Shown: positions 1 to 9,449 of the stretch, one piece after another | Position numbering within the stretch: the stretch's first letter is position 1 | How the letters are laid out: every line of letters begins with the position of its first letter | Origin: Duncaniella sp. | GTDB taxonomy: Bacteria > Bacteroidota > Bacteroidia > Bacteroidales > Muribaculaceae | DNA: 33,214 nucleotides | Reading direction: 5' to 3' | NCBI GenBank assembly: GCA_029056055.1 | Contig: JAIDCC010000097.1 | Span: 1-33,214, forward strand | Made by a program: the position numbers and the translations under genes | The notes under the pieces: model-generated | The model's database searches: none | What the model was told of the DNA's origin: nothing | What the model saw: the letters and a program-made list of their open reading frames with translations, nothing else

Positions 1-180
1 CGGGGAGGGAGAGAGAGGAGGCACGAGGCCGAAGGAAGGCGGGGAGGCACGGAGCCGAGGGGGAAAGGGCGGAGGAGAGGCAGAGGCGAGAAGGCGCGAG
101 GCCGGGGACGCGAAGAGCCGAAGGAGGGCGCGAGAGAGGAGGCCCAGAGGCCGTGGGGAGGGGGCGCGGAGGGGCTGGGG
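1..180. repeat. T-less, purine-rich degenerate repeat tract
   Basis: The first 153 bases of the + strand contain no T and are dominated by G and A. The bias continues weakly to about 187. Four related units of about 18 bases can be aligned at 18-35, 44-61, 90-107 and 107-124; they share a core like GCACGAGGCCGAAGG with G/A changes. Because T is absent, no + frame can contain a stop, so the open frames here mean nothing. I see no gene. The tract is cut by the window edge, so its full length is unknown. Confidence 0.6.
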
Positions 181-206
181 AGGTGTGAAAAATTCTCAAA
201 TGAAAA

Positions 207-242
207 CTCGCAAGTGATTAATTTCCATGCGAGAGTGGAAAT
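207..242. promoter_or_regulatory. Two overlapping inverted repeats upstream of the dcw promoter
   Basis: CTCGCA (207-212) can pair with TGCGAG (228-233), and ATTTCCA (221-227) can pair with TGGAAAT (236-242). Each pairing uses bases inside the loop of the other, so the two hairpins are alternative or interleaved. They lie about 40-70 bases upstream of the predicted promoter. They may be the terminator of an unseen upstream gene or an operator. The pairing is read from the sequence; the role is inference. Confidence 0.35.
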
Positions 243-279
243 GTTAATAACTTTAATAGTTTTTCCTGTCGTTTTGTAG

Positions 280-309
280 TTTGAATTTGCAAATTTTTTT
301 GTAACTTTG
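280..309 (+). promoter_or_regulatory. Bacteroidetes-type sigma-ABfr promoter for the dcw cluster
   Basis: TTTG at 280-283 and TAACTTTG at 302-309 match the Bacteroidetes -33 (TTTG) and -7 (TAnnTTTG) elements, with an 18-base spacer. They sit in an AT-rich stretch unlike the surrounding GC-rich DNA. Transcription would start near 315-317, giving rsmH a leader of about 67 bases. This is the only clear match to this promoter type I found ahead of a gene in the window. Confidence 0.7.
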
Positions 310-382
310 CAGTGTTTCATCACGCACGCGCGCGTTTTTCGGCGCACTACGTCAATCTCTACAAAAAAGTCTCAATTCAACC

Positions 383-1300
383 TTGGAAGAAGTCTATCAT
401 ATCCCGGCCCTGCTCCCCGAATGTCTCGACGCGCTCGACATCCGTCCCGGGGGCACTTACGTCGACGTCACCTATGGTGGCGGCGGCCATTCGCGCGCCA
501 TCATGGAGCGTCTGTCGGCTGAGGAGGGGGGTCATCTCTACAGCTTCGACCAGGACCGCGATGCGATAGAGCGCGCGGCATCCGACCCTCGCTTCACCCT
601 CATCCTGAGCAATTTCCGTTACATCGTCAACTTCCTGCGCTATTACGACGTGGAGGGTGTAGACGGCGTATTGGCCGACCTGGGGGTGTCGTTTCACCAC
701 TTCGACGATGCCGAGCGTGGTTTTTCGTTTCGCGCCGCCGAGGCACCGCTCGACATGCGCATGAACCGCGCCGGAGGCCGCACGGCCGCGATGCTGCTCA
801 ACACGCTCGACGCCGAGGCGCTCGGCTCGATGTTCCGCCTCTACGGCGAGTTTGCCAAAGCGGGTCGTCTGGCCGACGCAATCGTAAAAGCCCGCGAAGG
901 TGGACGCAAGTTTGAGCGCGTGGCCGACTTCCTCGAGGTGTGTGCGCCGTTCATCGACCCCCGCAAGGAGAAGAAAGAGATGGCGCAGCTGTTTCAGGCC
1001 CTGCGCATCGAGGTGAACGACGAGATGGGCGCGCTGCGCGAAATGCTTCAGGGCGCGCTCAAGGTGCTCCGTCCGGGCGGACGTCTGGCCGTCATCACCT
1101 ATCACAGCCTCGAAGACCGTCTGGTGAAGAACTTCTTCAAGACCGGCAATTTCGAAGGGCGCGTCGAGAAAGATTTCTTCGGCCGTGTAGAAGCTCCCCT
1201 CAAGCCCTTAGGCTCGAAACCCATCGTGCCCGGCGATGACGAAATAGAACGCAATCCCCGCTCGCGCAGCGCAAAACTGCGTGTGGCCGTAAAACTCTAA
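383..1300 (+). CDS. rsmH: 16S rRNA (cytosine(1402)-N(4))-methyltransferase RsmH (MraW)
   Basis: RsmH methylates N4 of C1402 in the ribosomal P site of 16S rRNA using S-adenosylmethionine. The 305-residue length is normal for the family. The N-terminal YHIPALLPECLDAL motif, the SAM-binding DVTYGGGGHSRAI around residues 29-40, and the C-terminal RPGGRLAVITYHSLEDR are family signatures. The start is a TTG: the frame is open upstream from 305 but holds no ATG, GTG or other TTG before 383, and the downstream protein begins as the family does. It is the first gene of the dcw cluster here; mraZ, which often precedes it, is not between the promoter and this gene. Confidence 0.95.
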   Translation: MEEVYHIPALLPECLDALDIRPGGTYVDVTYGGGGHSRAIMERLSAEEGGHLYSFDQDRDAIERAASDPRFTLILSNFRYIVNFLRYYDVEGVDGVLADLGVSFHHFDDAERGFSFRAAEAPLDMRMNRAGGRTAAMLLNTLDAEALGSMFRLYGEFAKAGRLADAIVKAREGGRKFERVADFLEVCAPFIDPRKEKKEMAQLFQALRIEVNDEMGALREMLQGALKVLRPGGRLAVITYHSLEDRLVKNFFKTGNFEGRVEKDFFGRVEAPLKPLGSKPIVPGDDEIERNPRSRSAKLRVAVKL

Positions 1301-1331
1301 CCTCAACCGGAAAACCCTCTCACCTCACGAT

Positions 1332-1673
1332 ATGGCACGCAAACCAGCCAAACCGCAGTCGCGACCCTCGATATTGAAGAGCATCTTCATGGGTCAGGTG
1401 ATTTCGAGCGACTTCTTTGCCCGCCACTGGCTGCCGGTGGTGATATGCACGATGGTGGTGCTCATCTACATCACCACGAAATACACCTGTCAGACCAACA
1501 TGGAGAAAATCGCGGCTCTCGAGAAACGCCTCGAAGTGGTGACCAACGAAAAAGACCGCGAGCGTTCGCGCTTCATGGGGCGCATACGCGAGACGTCGAT
1601 GCAACACCTCGTAGACTCGCTTGGGCTCAACCTCCACGTGCAGCCGCAGCCGCCCTACAAAATCAAGAAGTAG
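1332..1673 (+). CDS. FtsL-like cell division protein
   Basis: This is a 113-residue bitopic membrane protein. A basic cytoplasmic N-terminus is followed by one membrane segment at about residues 33-49 and a charged, probably coiled-coil region at about 56-82. Its size, topology and place between rsmH and ftsI match the FtsL-like division proteins of Bacteroidetes, which are thought to bridge FtsQ and the FtsW/FtsI synthase in the periplasm. It starts with ATG 31 bases after rsmH, behind a C/A-rich spacer. Sequence similarity to proteobacterial FtsL is not obvious, so the call rests on context and architecture. The symbol is left blank for that reason. Confidence 0.82.
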   Translation: MARKPAKPQSRPSILKSIFMGQVISSDFFARHWLPVVICTMVVLIYITTKYTCQTNMEKIAALEKRLEVVTNEKDRERSRFMGRIRETSMQHLVDSLGLNLHVQPQPPYKIKK

Positions 1674-1754
1674 CCCACTCAAAACAACCGCTACCACTCC
1701 TCAAAACCACACCCCTCTCAACTCATCCTCTCAACCAGCAACAACCCCAACGCC
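1674..1754 (+). promoter_or_regulatory. G-depleted leader before ftsI
   Basis: This 81-base spacer contains only three G residues and is almost entirely C and A. There is no Shine-Dalgarno sequence. The ftsI frame is open through it but has no ATG, GTG or TTG before 1755. It is the longest of several C/A-rich, G-poor leaders in this cluster. An unstructured leader that aids SD-independent initiation is a plausible role, but this is inference. Confidence 0.4.
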
Positions 1755-3845
1755 TTGGCACCAAAGATAAACGATAACCGAACGAATGTACTTCTGCGCT
1801 ACGCTCTAATCATCGTGGCCATACTCTATCTGTCGGTGCGCATCGTCAATCAGCTCGGCAACAACTGCATTGTAGATGCCGACAAATGGAACGCGCGTTT
1901 TTCGGAAGAGATGGCCACCGTGACCGAAATCATCCCGCAGCGCGGCAACATCCTCGCCGCCGACGGGCAGGTGCTCTCGACCAATCTCAACTTCTACACG
2001 GCGCGCATGGACTATCGCGCCGAGGGCTTCCGCCCCGACTCGCTCAAAGCCCACATCAAGGAGCTTTCGGCCATGATGGCCGCCAACTTCCCGCAGCGCG
2101 ATGCGGCCGGGTGGGAGAAATATCTTCTCGCCCCGCTCCAGAAGCCCGTCAACAAACGTCCGCGCGCCTACCTCATAGCCCAGGGACTCTCACACTCCGA
2201 CATGGAGCTGATGCGCACGTTCCCCTTCCTGCGCAAAGCACGCAACCGCACCGGTCTGCACTTCGAGAAATACATGCGCCGCTTCAATCCCTACGGCGAC
2301 ATGGCGCGCCGCTCGATAGGGCGCGTCGGCGAGAGCGAGAAGTTTGTGGGTGTCCACGGCATTTCGGGGCTTGAATGTGCGCTCGACTCGATACTCTACG
2401 GCAAGGTGGGCTACACGAAGCGCGTCAACCTGACCAAGAAGATTGTAGACTGGACCGACACCCCCGCCATCCCCGGCGGCGACATCGTCACCACCATCGA
2501 CATAGCCATGCAGGACATCGTGGAGAGCGAGCTCAACAACGTGCTCGACTCGTGCGGAGCCGACTGGGGTCTGGCCATCCTCATGGACGTGAAGACGGGC
2601 GACATCAAAGCCATCTCGAATCTGGAGCGCAATCCCTACGGAGCCGGCTACATCGAGGCGCTCAACCGCGCCGTGACAGGCTATGAGCCCGGGTCGGTCA
2701 TCAAGACCCTCTCGATGATGATAGCCGTAGAAGACGGCATCGTCACCGACCTCGACGAAATGCTCGAGACAGGCAACGGCTGGGCCTACGCCGGAGGGCG
2801 CCCCATCACCGACTCACACTGGAACGCCGGCGTGAGGGTAGGCGAGGTAATCGAGCAATCGTCAAACATCGGTATGGCGCGCATCATCACCCGAAAGTAT
2901 AACGACCATCCCGGCGCGTTCTACTCGCGCATCAAGCAGACAGGCTTCCTCGAACCGATGCACACGGGCATAGCCGGCGAGCGTCCGCCCCGCATCGACT
3001 CGGTGGCCTCCGACCGCGGAGGGCGCATAGCCCTTTCGCGCCAGTGCTACGGCTATGCCACGGAAATCCCGCCCATCTACACCCTGGCTCTCTACAACGC
3101 CATAGCCAACAACGGCGAATTCGTGCGCCCGCGTCTGGTGCAGAAAATCCTTTCGGCCACGGGCGACTCCGTGCTTCCGGTGACCTACATGGGCTCGGGG
3201 CGCGCCTGCTCGCCCAAGACAGCCGAGACGATGCGCTCGATGCTCACCAACGTGGTGTGGGGCGAGCATGGCACGGGGCGTTTCCTGCGCAACGACCGCG
3301 TGCGCATAGCCGGCAAGACGGGCACCTGCTACATGATAGAAAACGGACAGTATAACACCGCCAAGAAGCGTCTGGCCTTCTGCGGGTTCTTCCCCGCCGA
3401 GGAGCCGCGGTTCTCGTGCATGGTGCTGACGTGCCATCCGACGAAAAACTTTTTCGGGGCTGCCACGACGTCGGGACAGGTGCTCCGCAACGTGGCGCTC
3501 AAGCTCTACTCGCGCGGACTGCTCGGCAACAAGAGCGAATATCACACGCCCACGCCGTCGACCGAAGCCCCCACCTTCTTCGCCCAGCTCAGCGGCGACC
3601 CGACGCTCCACACCCGCACCCCCTTCGCGCTCCCCTCGTCGAAACGCATGAAAGCCCCGGCCGCCACGAAAGGCAAAGGCATCCCCGACGTGAGACGGCT
3701 CAACATCCGCGAAGCCATCGCGACACTCGAAAGCCACGGCTTCGACGTCAGCTTCTCAGGGACAGGCTACGTGGCCTCGCAGACACCGTCGGCGGGGACA
3801 GTGGCAACGAAAGGCACCAAGGTGCATCTGCATCTCTCACGATAG
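1755..3845 (+). CDS. ftsI: Division-specific transpeptidase FtsI (PBP3, class B PBP) with C-terminal PASTA domain
   Basis: FtsI cross-links septal peptidoglycan in the periplasm as partner of FtsW. The 696-residue protein has an N-terminal membrane anchor (about residues 12-31), a PBP dimerisation domain and a transpeptidase domain. The three active-site motifs are visible: SVIK with the nucleophile Ser314, SSN at 369-371 and KTG at 521-523. A single PASTA domain follows from about residue 640 to the end. A PASTA tail on FtsI is common in Bacteroidetes. The start is TTG; no ATG, GTG or other TTG lies in frame between the ftsL-like stop at 1671 and this codon, and the next downstream candidate falls inside the membrane anchor. 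Confidence 0.95.
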   Translation: MAPKINDNRTNVLLRYALIIVAILYLSVRIVNQLGNNCIVDADKWNARFSEEMATVTEIIPQRGNILAADGQVLSTNLNFYTARMDYRAEGFRPDSLKAHIKELSAMMAANFPQRDAAGWEKYLLAPLQKPVNKRPRAYLIAQGLSHSDMELMRTFPFLRKARNRTGLHFEKYMRRFNPYGDMARRSIGRVGESEKFVGVHGISGLECALDSILYGKVGYTKRVNLTKKIVDWTDTPAIPGGDIVTTIDIAMQDIVESELNNVLDSCGADWGLAILMDVKTGDIKAISNLERNPYGAGYIEALNRAVTGYEPGSVIKTLSMMIAVEDGIVTDLDEMLETGNGWAYAGGRPITDSHWNAGVRVGEVIEQSSNIGMARIITRKYNDHPGAFYSRIKQTGFLEPMHTGIAGERPPRIDSVASDRGGRIALSRQCYGYATEIPPIYTLALYNAIANNGEFVRPRLVQKILSATGDSVLPVTYMGSGRACSPKTAETMRSMLTNVVWGEHGTGRFLRNDRVRIAGKTGTCYMIENGQYNTAKKRLAFCGFFPAEEPRFSCMVLTCHPTKNFFGAATTSGQVLRNVALKLYSRGLLGNKSEYHTPTPSTEAPTFFAQLSGDPTLHTRTPFALPSSKRMKAPAATKGKGIPDVRRLNIREAIATLESHGFDVSFSGTGYVASQTPSAGTVATKGTKVHLHLSR

Positions 3846-3879
3846 ACACACAATATTTAAAGACCACTACATATAATAT

Positions 3880-5343
3880 ATGAAGTCGCTCAGCACACTT
3901 CTCGCATCAATCGAAACCACAGCCATCCACGGGCGCGCCGACAAGCGGGTCAGCTCGATTACGGCCGACTCGCGCCAAGTAGAGGCGGGAGGGCTCTTCG
4001 TGGCAGTGCCCGGCGTCAACGTCGACGGCCACAAATACATTTCCCGCGCCGAAGAGGCCGGGGCGACCGCCATAGTCTGCGAAACCCTTCCGGCGACACT
4101 CCGCGAGGGGGTCACATACGTCACCGTGCCCTCGTCGGCCGTGGCACTGGGACATCTCGCCTCGGAATGGTATAACAATCCCTCGCGCCGCCTGCGTCTC
4201 ATCGGAGTGACAGGCACCAACGGCAAGACCACGACGGCCACACTCATCTACGAAATGGCCCGTCTGCTCGGCTACAAAGCCGGACTGCTCTCGACCGTCT
4301 GCAACTACGTCGACACCGAAGCAATCCCGACCGAGCACACCACGCCCGACCCCCTGACTATCAACGCCCTGCTGGCGCGCATGGTAGAGGCCGGATGCCG
4401 CTACGCCGCGATGGAAGTGAGCTCGCACGCCGCCCATCAGCACCGCATAGCCGGGCTGACATTTGCCGGAGGCGTGTTTACCAACCTGACCCGCGACCAC
4501 CTCGACTATCACAAGACCGTCGAGGCCTATCTGAAAGCCAAAAAGTCGTTTTTCGACATGCTCCCCTCGTCGGCCTTCGCGCTGACCAACGCCGACGACA
4601 AGGCCGGGACCGTCATGCTCCAGAACACCGCCGCCCGACCCCTGACCTACTCGCTCCGCGCCGAGGCCGACTATCGCGGGCGCATCGTGGAGCAGCGCCT
4701 CGACGGCACGCTCCTCAGCCTCAACGGCCATGAGATAGAGACCATGTTCACAGGCCGCTTCAACGCCTACAATCTGACGGCCGTCTTCGGCACCTCGATA
4801 CAGCTCGGGTGGGCGCTGCCCGACGTGCTGCGCGCCATGTCGGCCCTCATCCCCGTGGCCGGTCGCTTCCAGGCGTTCCATTCGCCCAAGGGCTACACGG
4901 CCATCGTAGACTACGCCCACACGCCCGACGCCGTGGTCAATGTGCTTGCCGCCATCCGCGACGTGATAGGCCGCGAAGGCACCATCATCACCGTCGTGGG
5001 AGCCGGAGGCGACCGCGACAAAGGCAAACGCCCCATCATGGCGCGCGAAGCCGCCGCCCGCTCGGAGCGACTCATCCTCACCTCAGACAACCCCCGCACC
5101 GAAGACCCCGAAGCCATCCTCGCCGACATGGAGGAGGGACTCGACGACGAAGCCAAGACGCGCACCCTCCACATCACCGACCGCCGTCAGGCCATCCGCA
5201 CCGCCGCCGCCGTCGCCACCCCCGGCTCGGTAATCCTCATCGCCGGCAAAGGCCATGAAGACTATCAGGAAATTCAGGGTGTGAAACATCATTTCGACGA
5301 CCGTGAGGAAATCCTCGCCGTCATAGCCGCAGAATCAAAATAA
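3880..5343 (+). CDS. murE: UDP-N-acetylmuramoyl-L-alanyl-D-glutamate--2,6-diaminopimelate ligase MurE
   Basis: MurE adds the third stem-peptide residue to UDP-MurNAc-L-Ala-D-Glu in the cytoplasm, using ATP. The 487-residue protein shows the Mur ligase three-domain layout. The ATP-binding loop GTNGKTT is at residues 112-118. The motif DNPR at 403-406 is the signature of enzymes specific for meso-diaminopimelate rather than lysine, so this organism should have DAP-type peptidoglycan. The ATG start lies 34 bases after ftsI in an AT-rich spacer. The next gene follows after 20 bases. Confidence 0.96.
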   Translation: MKSLSTLLASIETTAIHGRADKRVSSITADSRQVEAGGLFVAVPGVNVDGHKYISRAEEAGATAIVCETLPATLREGVTYVTVPSSAVALGHLASEWYNNPSRRLRLIGVTGTNGKTTTATLIYEMARLLGYKAGLLSTVCNYVDTEAIPTEHTTPDPLTINALLARMVEAGCRYAAMEVSSHAAHQHRIAGLTFAGGVFTNLTRDHLDYHKTVEAYLKAKKSFFDMLPSSAFALTNADDKAGTVMLQNTAARPLTYSLRAEADYRGRIVEQRLDGTLLSLNGHEIETMFTGRFNAYNLTAVFGTSIQLGWALPDVLRAMSALIPVAGRFQAFHSPKGYTAIVDYAHTPDAVVNVLAAIRDVIGREGTIITVVGAGGDRDKGKRPIMAREAAARSERLILTSDNPRTEDPEAILADMEEGLDDEAKTRTLHITDRRQAIRTAAAVATPGSVILIAGKGHEDYQEIQGVKHHFDDREEILAVIAAESK

Positions 5344-5363
5344 CGTTAGCCCCCGACACCGAA

Positions 5364-6659
5364 ATGCTCTACGCACTGTTTGACATACTGCAAGACAGCT
5401 CCTTTCCCGGCGCGCGACTGATGACCTACATCACGTTTCGCTCGGTGGTGGCGCTGTTGCTCTCGCTCTTCATAGCCCTCGTGGCGGGGCGGCGCATCAT
5501 CGACCGCCTTCAGAAGATGCAGGTGGGCGAGGTGATACGCGACCTCGGACTCGACGGGCAGACCGCCAAGACCGGCACCCCCACGATGGGCGGCATCATC
5601 ATCATCATCTCGCTAGTGATACCGTGTCTGCTCATCGGCAACCTCGCCAACATCTACATGATTCTGATGCTCATCTCGACCATCTGGCTCGGAGTGCTCG
5701 GCTTCCTCGACGACTATCTCAAGTTCAAGCACCACGACAAGGAGGGCATGAAAGGCAAATTCAAAATCATCGGTCAGGTGGGGCTCGGGCTCATCGTCGG
5801 ACTGACCTGCTGGCTTAGCCCGCAGATTACGCAGCGCCAGGTGACCACCGTGACGCGCAACGTCGAGGTGACCCTCGAAGGAGGCGCGTCAAACGACCTC
5901 GCCATCGAGACCGTTGACTTCGAACAGCCCGACGTGAAATCCACACAGACCACCATCCCCTTCGTCAAAAACCACAACTTCGACTATGCCTCGCTGACCT
6001 CGTGGGCCGGAGAGTATGCCCAGACCGCGGGGTGGATAGTCTTCATCTTAGTGGTGATTTTCGTGGTGGCCGCCACGAGCAACGGCGCCAATCTCACCGA
6101 CGGCATCGACGGCCTCTGCGCCGGCACGTCGGCCATCATCTGCGTGGCGCTCGCCATCATGGCCTACCTCGGGGGCAACGTCATCTATTCGACGTATCTC
6201 GACATCATGTATATCCCCGGCTCGTCGGAGCTGGTGGTGTTCATGGCCGCCTTCATCGGCGCGCTGATAGGTTTTCTGTGGTATAACGCCTTCCCGGCCC
6301 AGGTATTCATGGGCGACACGGGGTCGCTCACCATCGGCGGCATTATCGCAGTCTACGCCATCCTCATCCACAAAGAGCTTCTCATTCCCCTGCTCTGCGC
6401 CATCTTCTTCGTGGAAGATATCTCGGTGATGATGCAGGTGAGCTATTTCAAATACACCAAGCGCAAGTATGGCGAAGGGCGTCGCATCTTCAAGATGACC
6501 CCCCTCCATCATCACTACCAGCGTGAGGCGGTGCCGGGAGCGGCGGTGGTGTTCAACCGTCCCGTCCGCGCCATGCACGAGGCCAAGATTGTCACCCGAT
6601 TCTGGATTATCGGCATCTTCCTGGCCATCCTGACATTCATAACCCTGAAAATCCGATAA
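5364..6659 (+). CDS. mraY: Phospho-N-acetylmuramoyl-pentapeptide-transferase MraY
   Basis: MraY transfers phospho-MurNAc-pentapeptide to undecaprenyl phosphate, making lipid I at the inner face of the cytoplasmic membrane. The 431-residue protein is strongly hydrophobic. The paired aspartates (DD, 116-117), NLTDGIDG (243-250), the MGDTG motif with Asp318 and the HHH motif (382-384) are all present. It is longer than the E. coli enzyme (about 360). The extra length lies mainly in a polar insert at about residues 155-210 between membrane helices; I believe this is common in Bacteroidetes MraY. murD starts only two bases after the stop. Confidence 0.96.
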   Translation: MLYALFDILQDSSFPGARLMTYITFRSVVALLLSLFIALVAGRRIIDRLQKMQVGEVIRDLGLDGQTAKTGTPTMGGIIIIISLVIPCLLIGNLANIYMILMLISTIWLGVLGFLDDYLKFKHHDKEGMKGKFKIIGQVGLGLIVGLTCWLSPQITQRQVTTVTRNVEVTLEGGASNDLAIETVDFEQPDVKSTQTTIPFVKNHNFDYASLTSWAGEYAQTAGWIVFILVVIFVVAATSNGANLTDGIDGLCAGTSAIICVALAIMAYLGGNVIYSTYLDIMYIPGSSELVVFMAAFIGALIGFLWYNAFPAQVFMGDTGSLTIGGIIAVYAILIHKELLIPLLCAIFFVEDISVMMQVSYFKYTKRKYGEGRRIFKMTPLHHHYQREAVPGAAVVFNRPVRAMHEAKIVTRFWIIGIFLAILTFITLKIR

Positions 6660-6661
6660 CT

Positions 6662-8020
6662 ATGTCAAAAAAGACACTCGTTATACTCGGCGGCGGCGAA
6701 AGCGGCGTCGGCGCAGCAATCTTAGGCAAGGAGAAAGGCTTCAACGTGTTTCTCTCAGACGCAGGCCGCCTCTCCGACCACTACCGCGGCATCCTCGAGG
6801 AGGAAGCAATCCCCTTCGAGGAGGGGAGCCACACGATGGAAATCCTTCTGGGCGCCGACGAGGTGGTGAAGAGCCCCGGCATTCCGCTCGACGCTCCCGC
6901 CGTCAAGGCCATCCGCGAGAAAGGCATCCCCGTAATCAGCGAAATCGAGCTGGCGGGACGCTACACCGATGCGAAAATGGTGTGTATCACCGGCTCGAAC
7001 GGCAAGACCACGACCACGCTGCTCACCTATCACATACTCCGCGCCGCGGGAGTCAACGTAGGGCTCGCAGGCAACGTCGGCCGCAGCCTGGCCCTTCAGG
7101 TGGCCCGCTGCAACTTCGACGTCTACGTCATCGAACTCTCGTCGTTCCAGCTCGACAACATGTATGACTTCAAGGCCAACATAGCCGTGCTGCTCAACAT
7201 CACCCCCGACCACCTGGACCGCTACGACCATCAGATGGAAAACTACGTCAAGGCCAAATTCCGCATACTCCAAAACCTCACCCCCGAGGACGCCTTCATC
7301 TTCTGGCAGGACGACCCCGTGATACGCCGTCAGCTCGAACGCATCACCACCGAGGCGCAGCTTTATCCCTTCGCCGAACACCGCGAGGAAGGCACGGCAG
7401 CGTGGGTGGGAGGCGACGACGACTCGACCCTCTACGTAGAGACCCCCGGCGAGAAGCTGCGCATGCCGCGCGCCGACCTCTCGCTCAACGGCCTCCACAA
7501 CCTCTACAACTCCATGGCCGCCGCCCTCTCGGCCTGCATCCTCGACATCAACAAGGACACCATCCGCGAGGCACTCGGCAACTTCGAAGGCGTGGAACAC
7601 CGTCTCGAGCCGTGCGGCACCCTCGACGGAGTGCGCTACATCAACGACTCGAAGGCCACCAACGTCAACTCGACATGGTATGCGCTCGAATCAATGCCCA
7701 AAGGGGTGGTGCTCATCCTCGGCGGCAAAGACAAGGGCAACGACTACTCGGAAATCCTGCCTCTGGTGAAGGAAAAGGTGAAAGCCATCGTGTGCATGGG
7801 CAAGGACAACTCCAAGCTCATGGATTTCTTCGGGCCGCACATCGCCCGAATGGCCGACACCCACTCGCTCGACGAGGCCGTCGAGGCATGCCGCCGCTTC
7901 GCCGAGGCGGGCGACACCGTGCTTCTCTCGCCCTGCTGCGCGAGCTTCGACCTCTTCACGAGCTACGAAGACCGCGGTCGCCGGTTCAAGGACGCGGTCA
8001 AAGCCCTCGGCGCGAAATAA
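6662..8020 (+). CDS. murD: UDP-N-acetylmuramoylalanine--D-glutamate ligase MurD
   Basis: MurD adds D-glutamate to UDP-MurNAc-L-alanine with ATP in the cytoplasm. The 452-residue protein has an N-terminal Rossmann-like domain (LVILGGGESGVG at 6-17). The Mur-ligase ATP loop GSNGKTTT is at 111-118, followed by the conserved NITPDHLDR and a C-terminal domain with LGGKDKGND. Length is typical. Its D-Glu substrate is made by MurI, encoded 16 kb downstream on the other strand. It is separated from mraY by two bases and so is probably co-translated with it. Confidence 0.96.
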   Translation: MSKKTLVILGGGESGVGAAILGKEKGFNVFLSDAGRLSDHYRGILEEEAIPFEEGSHTMEILLGADEVVKSPGIPLDAPAVKAIREKGIPVISEIELAGRYTDAKMVCITGSNGKTTTTLLTYHILRAAGVNVGLAGNVGRSLALQVARCNFDVYVIELSSFQLDNMYDFKANIAVLLNITPDHLDRYDHQMENYVKAKFRILQNLTPEDAFIFWQDDPVIRRQLERITTEAQLYPFAEHREEGTAAWVGGDDDSTLYVETPGEKLRMPRADLSLNGLHNLYNSMAAALSACILDINKDTIREALGNFEGVEHRLEPCGTLDGVRYINDSKATNVNSTWYALESMPKGVVLILGGKDKGNDYSEILPLVKEKVKAIVCMGKDNSKLMDFFGPHIARMADTHSLDEAVEACRRFAEAGDTVLLSPCCASFDLFTSYEDRGRRFKDAVKALGAK

Positions 8021-8068
8021 CGCCAACAAACACGTTTACATCCACTCTCTCCAACGTATAGAAGAAAC

Positions 8069-9397
8069 ATGACACCCGACCTCACACTCCCCGGTCAAAC
8101 CTCCTCGGTGCCCAAGGCGGTGGCCAAGGGCGACAAACACATCTGGGGCATCTATCTGGCGCTCTGCCTCGTGTCGATTATCGAGCTCTACTCGGCATCG
8201 TCGCGCGAGGTGGCCGCGTCGTCGATAGGCGTCTTCGGCCCGATTCTGCGCCATCTGGTGCTGCTCGGAGCCGGAGCCGGCATCACGATATATATCTCGC
8301 GCATCCACTACTCGCGCTTCAAGGTGTTTACCATCTACTTCGCGATGATTTCGGCCGCGCTGATGATTTACGTAATGTTTTTCGGCGACATCATCAACGG
8401 CGCCCGCCGCTCGGTGAGTCTGCCCGGCTTCACGGTGTTCCCGGCCGAGATGGTCAAGATTTCGGCCGTGCTTCTCGTGGCCCTCATCATGGGTCAGAAC
8501 CAGGATTCGAAGAGCATCGGCATCACCAAGAAAGGCATGCTTTGGGCGGCCGGCACAATCATCTTCTTCAGTGCGCTGCTCATCGAGCAAGGCCTGACCA
8601 ACACGCTGCTTCTCGTGGCCATCTCCGGCTCGATGATGGTGATAGGCGGCGTGAAATGGCTCGACCTGCTCTACTTCGTGGCCGGCTTCGCCGTGCTCGG
8701 AGTGATAGGTCTGGCGGTGCTCTACCTCGTAGACATCAAGGGCGCCGAACGCGCCGAAATCCCCGCCGATGCCGAGCAAGTAGAGATGACCGGCTCCACG
8801 CATCAATCGCGCTCGCGCATTGCCACATGGCTGGCCCGACTCGACCGCCACGACAACGACTCCGTGGCGAAATGGGAACTCCCCGCCACGGGCAACTACC
8901 GCCAGGAAGTGCTGTCGTATGCCGCACAGGCCCACGGCGGCATACATGGCGTAGGCCCCGGCAACTCGCGCGAAGCCTCGCGTCTGCCCCTCGCCTTCTC
9001 CGACTACATCTATGCCATCGTGGTAGAGGAGCTGGGCATGATAGGAGGCATAGGCGTGCTGCTGCTCTACCTGTGGCTGCTCGGGCGCGCCTCGGGCATA
9101 GCCTCGCGATGCACGCGCACCTATCCGGCGCTGCTTGTCATAGGCATGGCCGTGATGATAGCTTTCCAGGCACTCTTCCACATGGGCATTGTCACGGGCT
9201 ACTTCCCCGTGTCGGGTCAGCCGCTACCGCTCATCTCGAAGGGAGGCACGTCGATAGTAGTGACCTGCATAGCCTTCGGCATCATGCTCTCGGTGTCGCG
9301 TACGGCCACGCGGCGCACCAACACCCGCGCCGAGCAGGAGGACGAACGCGACGCCCTGCCCGACGACCTCAACTCTGAAAACCGTATGCAGCTCTAA
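8069..9397 (+). CDS. ftsW: Septal peptidoglycan polymerase FtsW (SEDS family)
   Basis: FtsW is the SEDS glycosyltransferase that polymerises lipid II at the division septum, acting with FtsI. The 442-residue polytopic membrane protein shows the SEDS features NGARRSVSLPGFTVFPAEMVK (around 110-130), FSDYIYAIVVEELG with a conserved Asp at 312, and the late PVSGQPLPLISKGGTS motif. A long polar loop at about 222-290 precedes the conserved Asp region. A polar, charged C-terminal tail follows the last helix. It starts with ATG behind a 48-base, C/A-rich spacer without an SD sequence. Confidence 0.95.
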   Translation: MTPDLTLPGQTSSVPKAVAKGDKHIWGIYLALCLVSIIELYSASSREVAASSIGVFGPILRHLVLLGAGAGITIYISRIHYSRFKVFTIYFAMISAALMIYVMFFGDIINGARRSVSLPGFTVFPAEMVKISAVLLVALIMGQNQDSKSIGITKKGMLWAAGTIIFFSALLIEQGLTNTLLLVAISGSMMVIGGVKWLDLLYFVAGFAVLGVIGLAVLYLVDIKGAERAEIPADAEQVEMTGSTHQSRSRIATWLARLDRHDNDSVAKWELPATGNYRQEVLSYAAQAHGGIHGVGPGNSREASRLPLAFSDYIYAIVVEELGMIGGIGVLLLYLWLLGRASGIASRCTRTYPALLVIGMAVMIAFQALFHMGIVTGYFPVSGQPLPLISKGGTSIVVTCIAFGIMLSVSRTATRRTNTRAEQEDERDALPDDLNSENRMQL

Positions 9398-9449
9398 GCG
9401 CAGTCAAAATCTCTCTCCACACACCTCAATAAAAACCCCACACACCGTC

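Noticed and set aside
1-279. Open + strand frame through the T-less tract
   Set aside because: Without T no stop codon can occur on this strand. The translation is only Arg, Gly and Glu low complexity and has no start or family signal.
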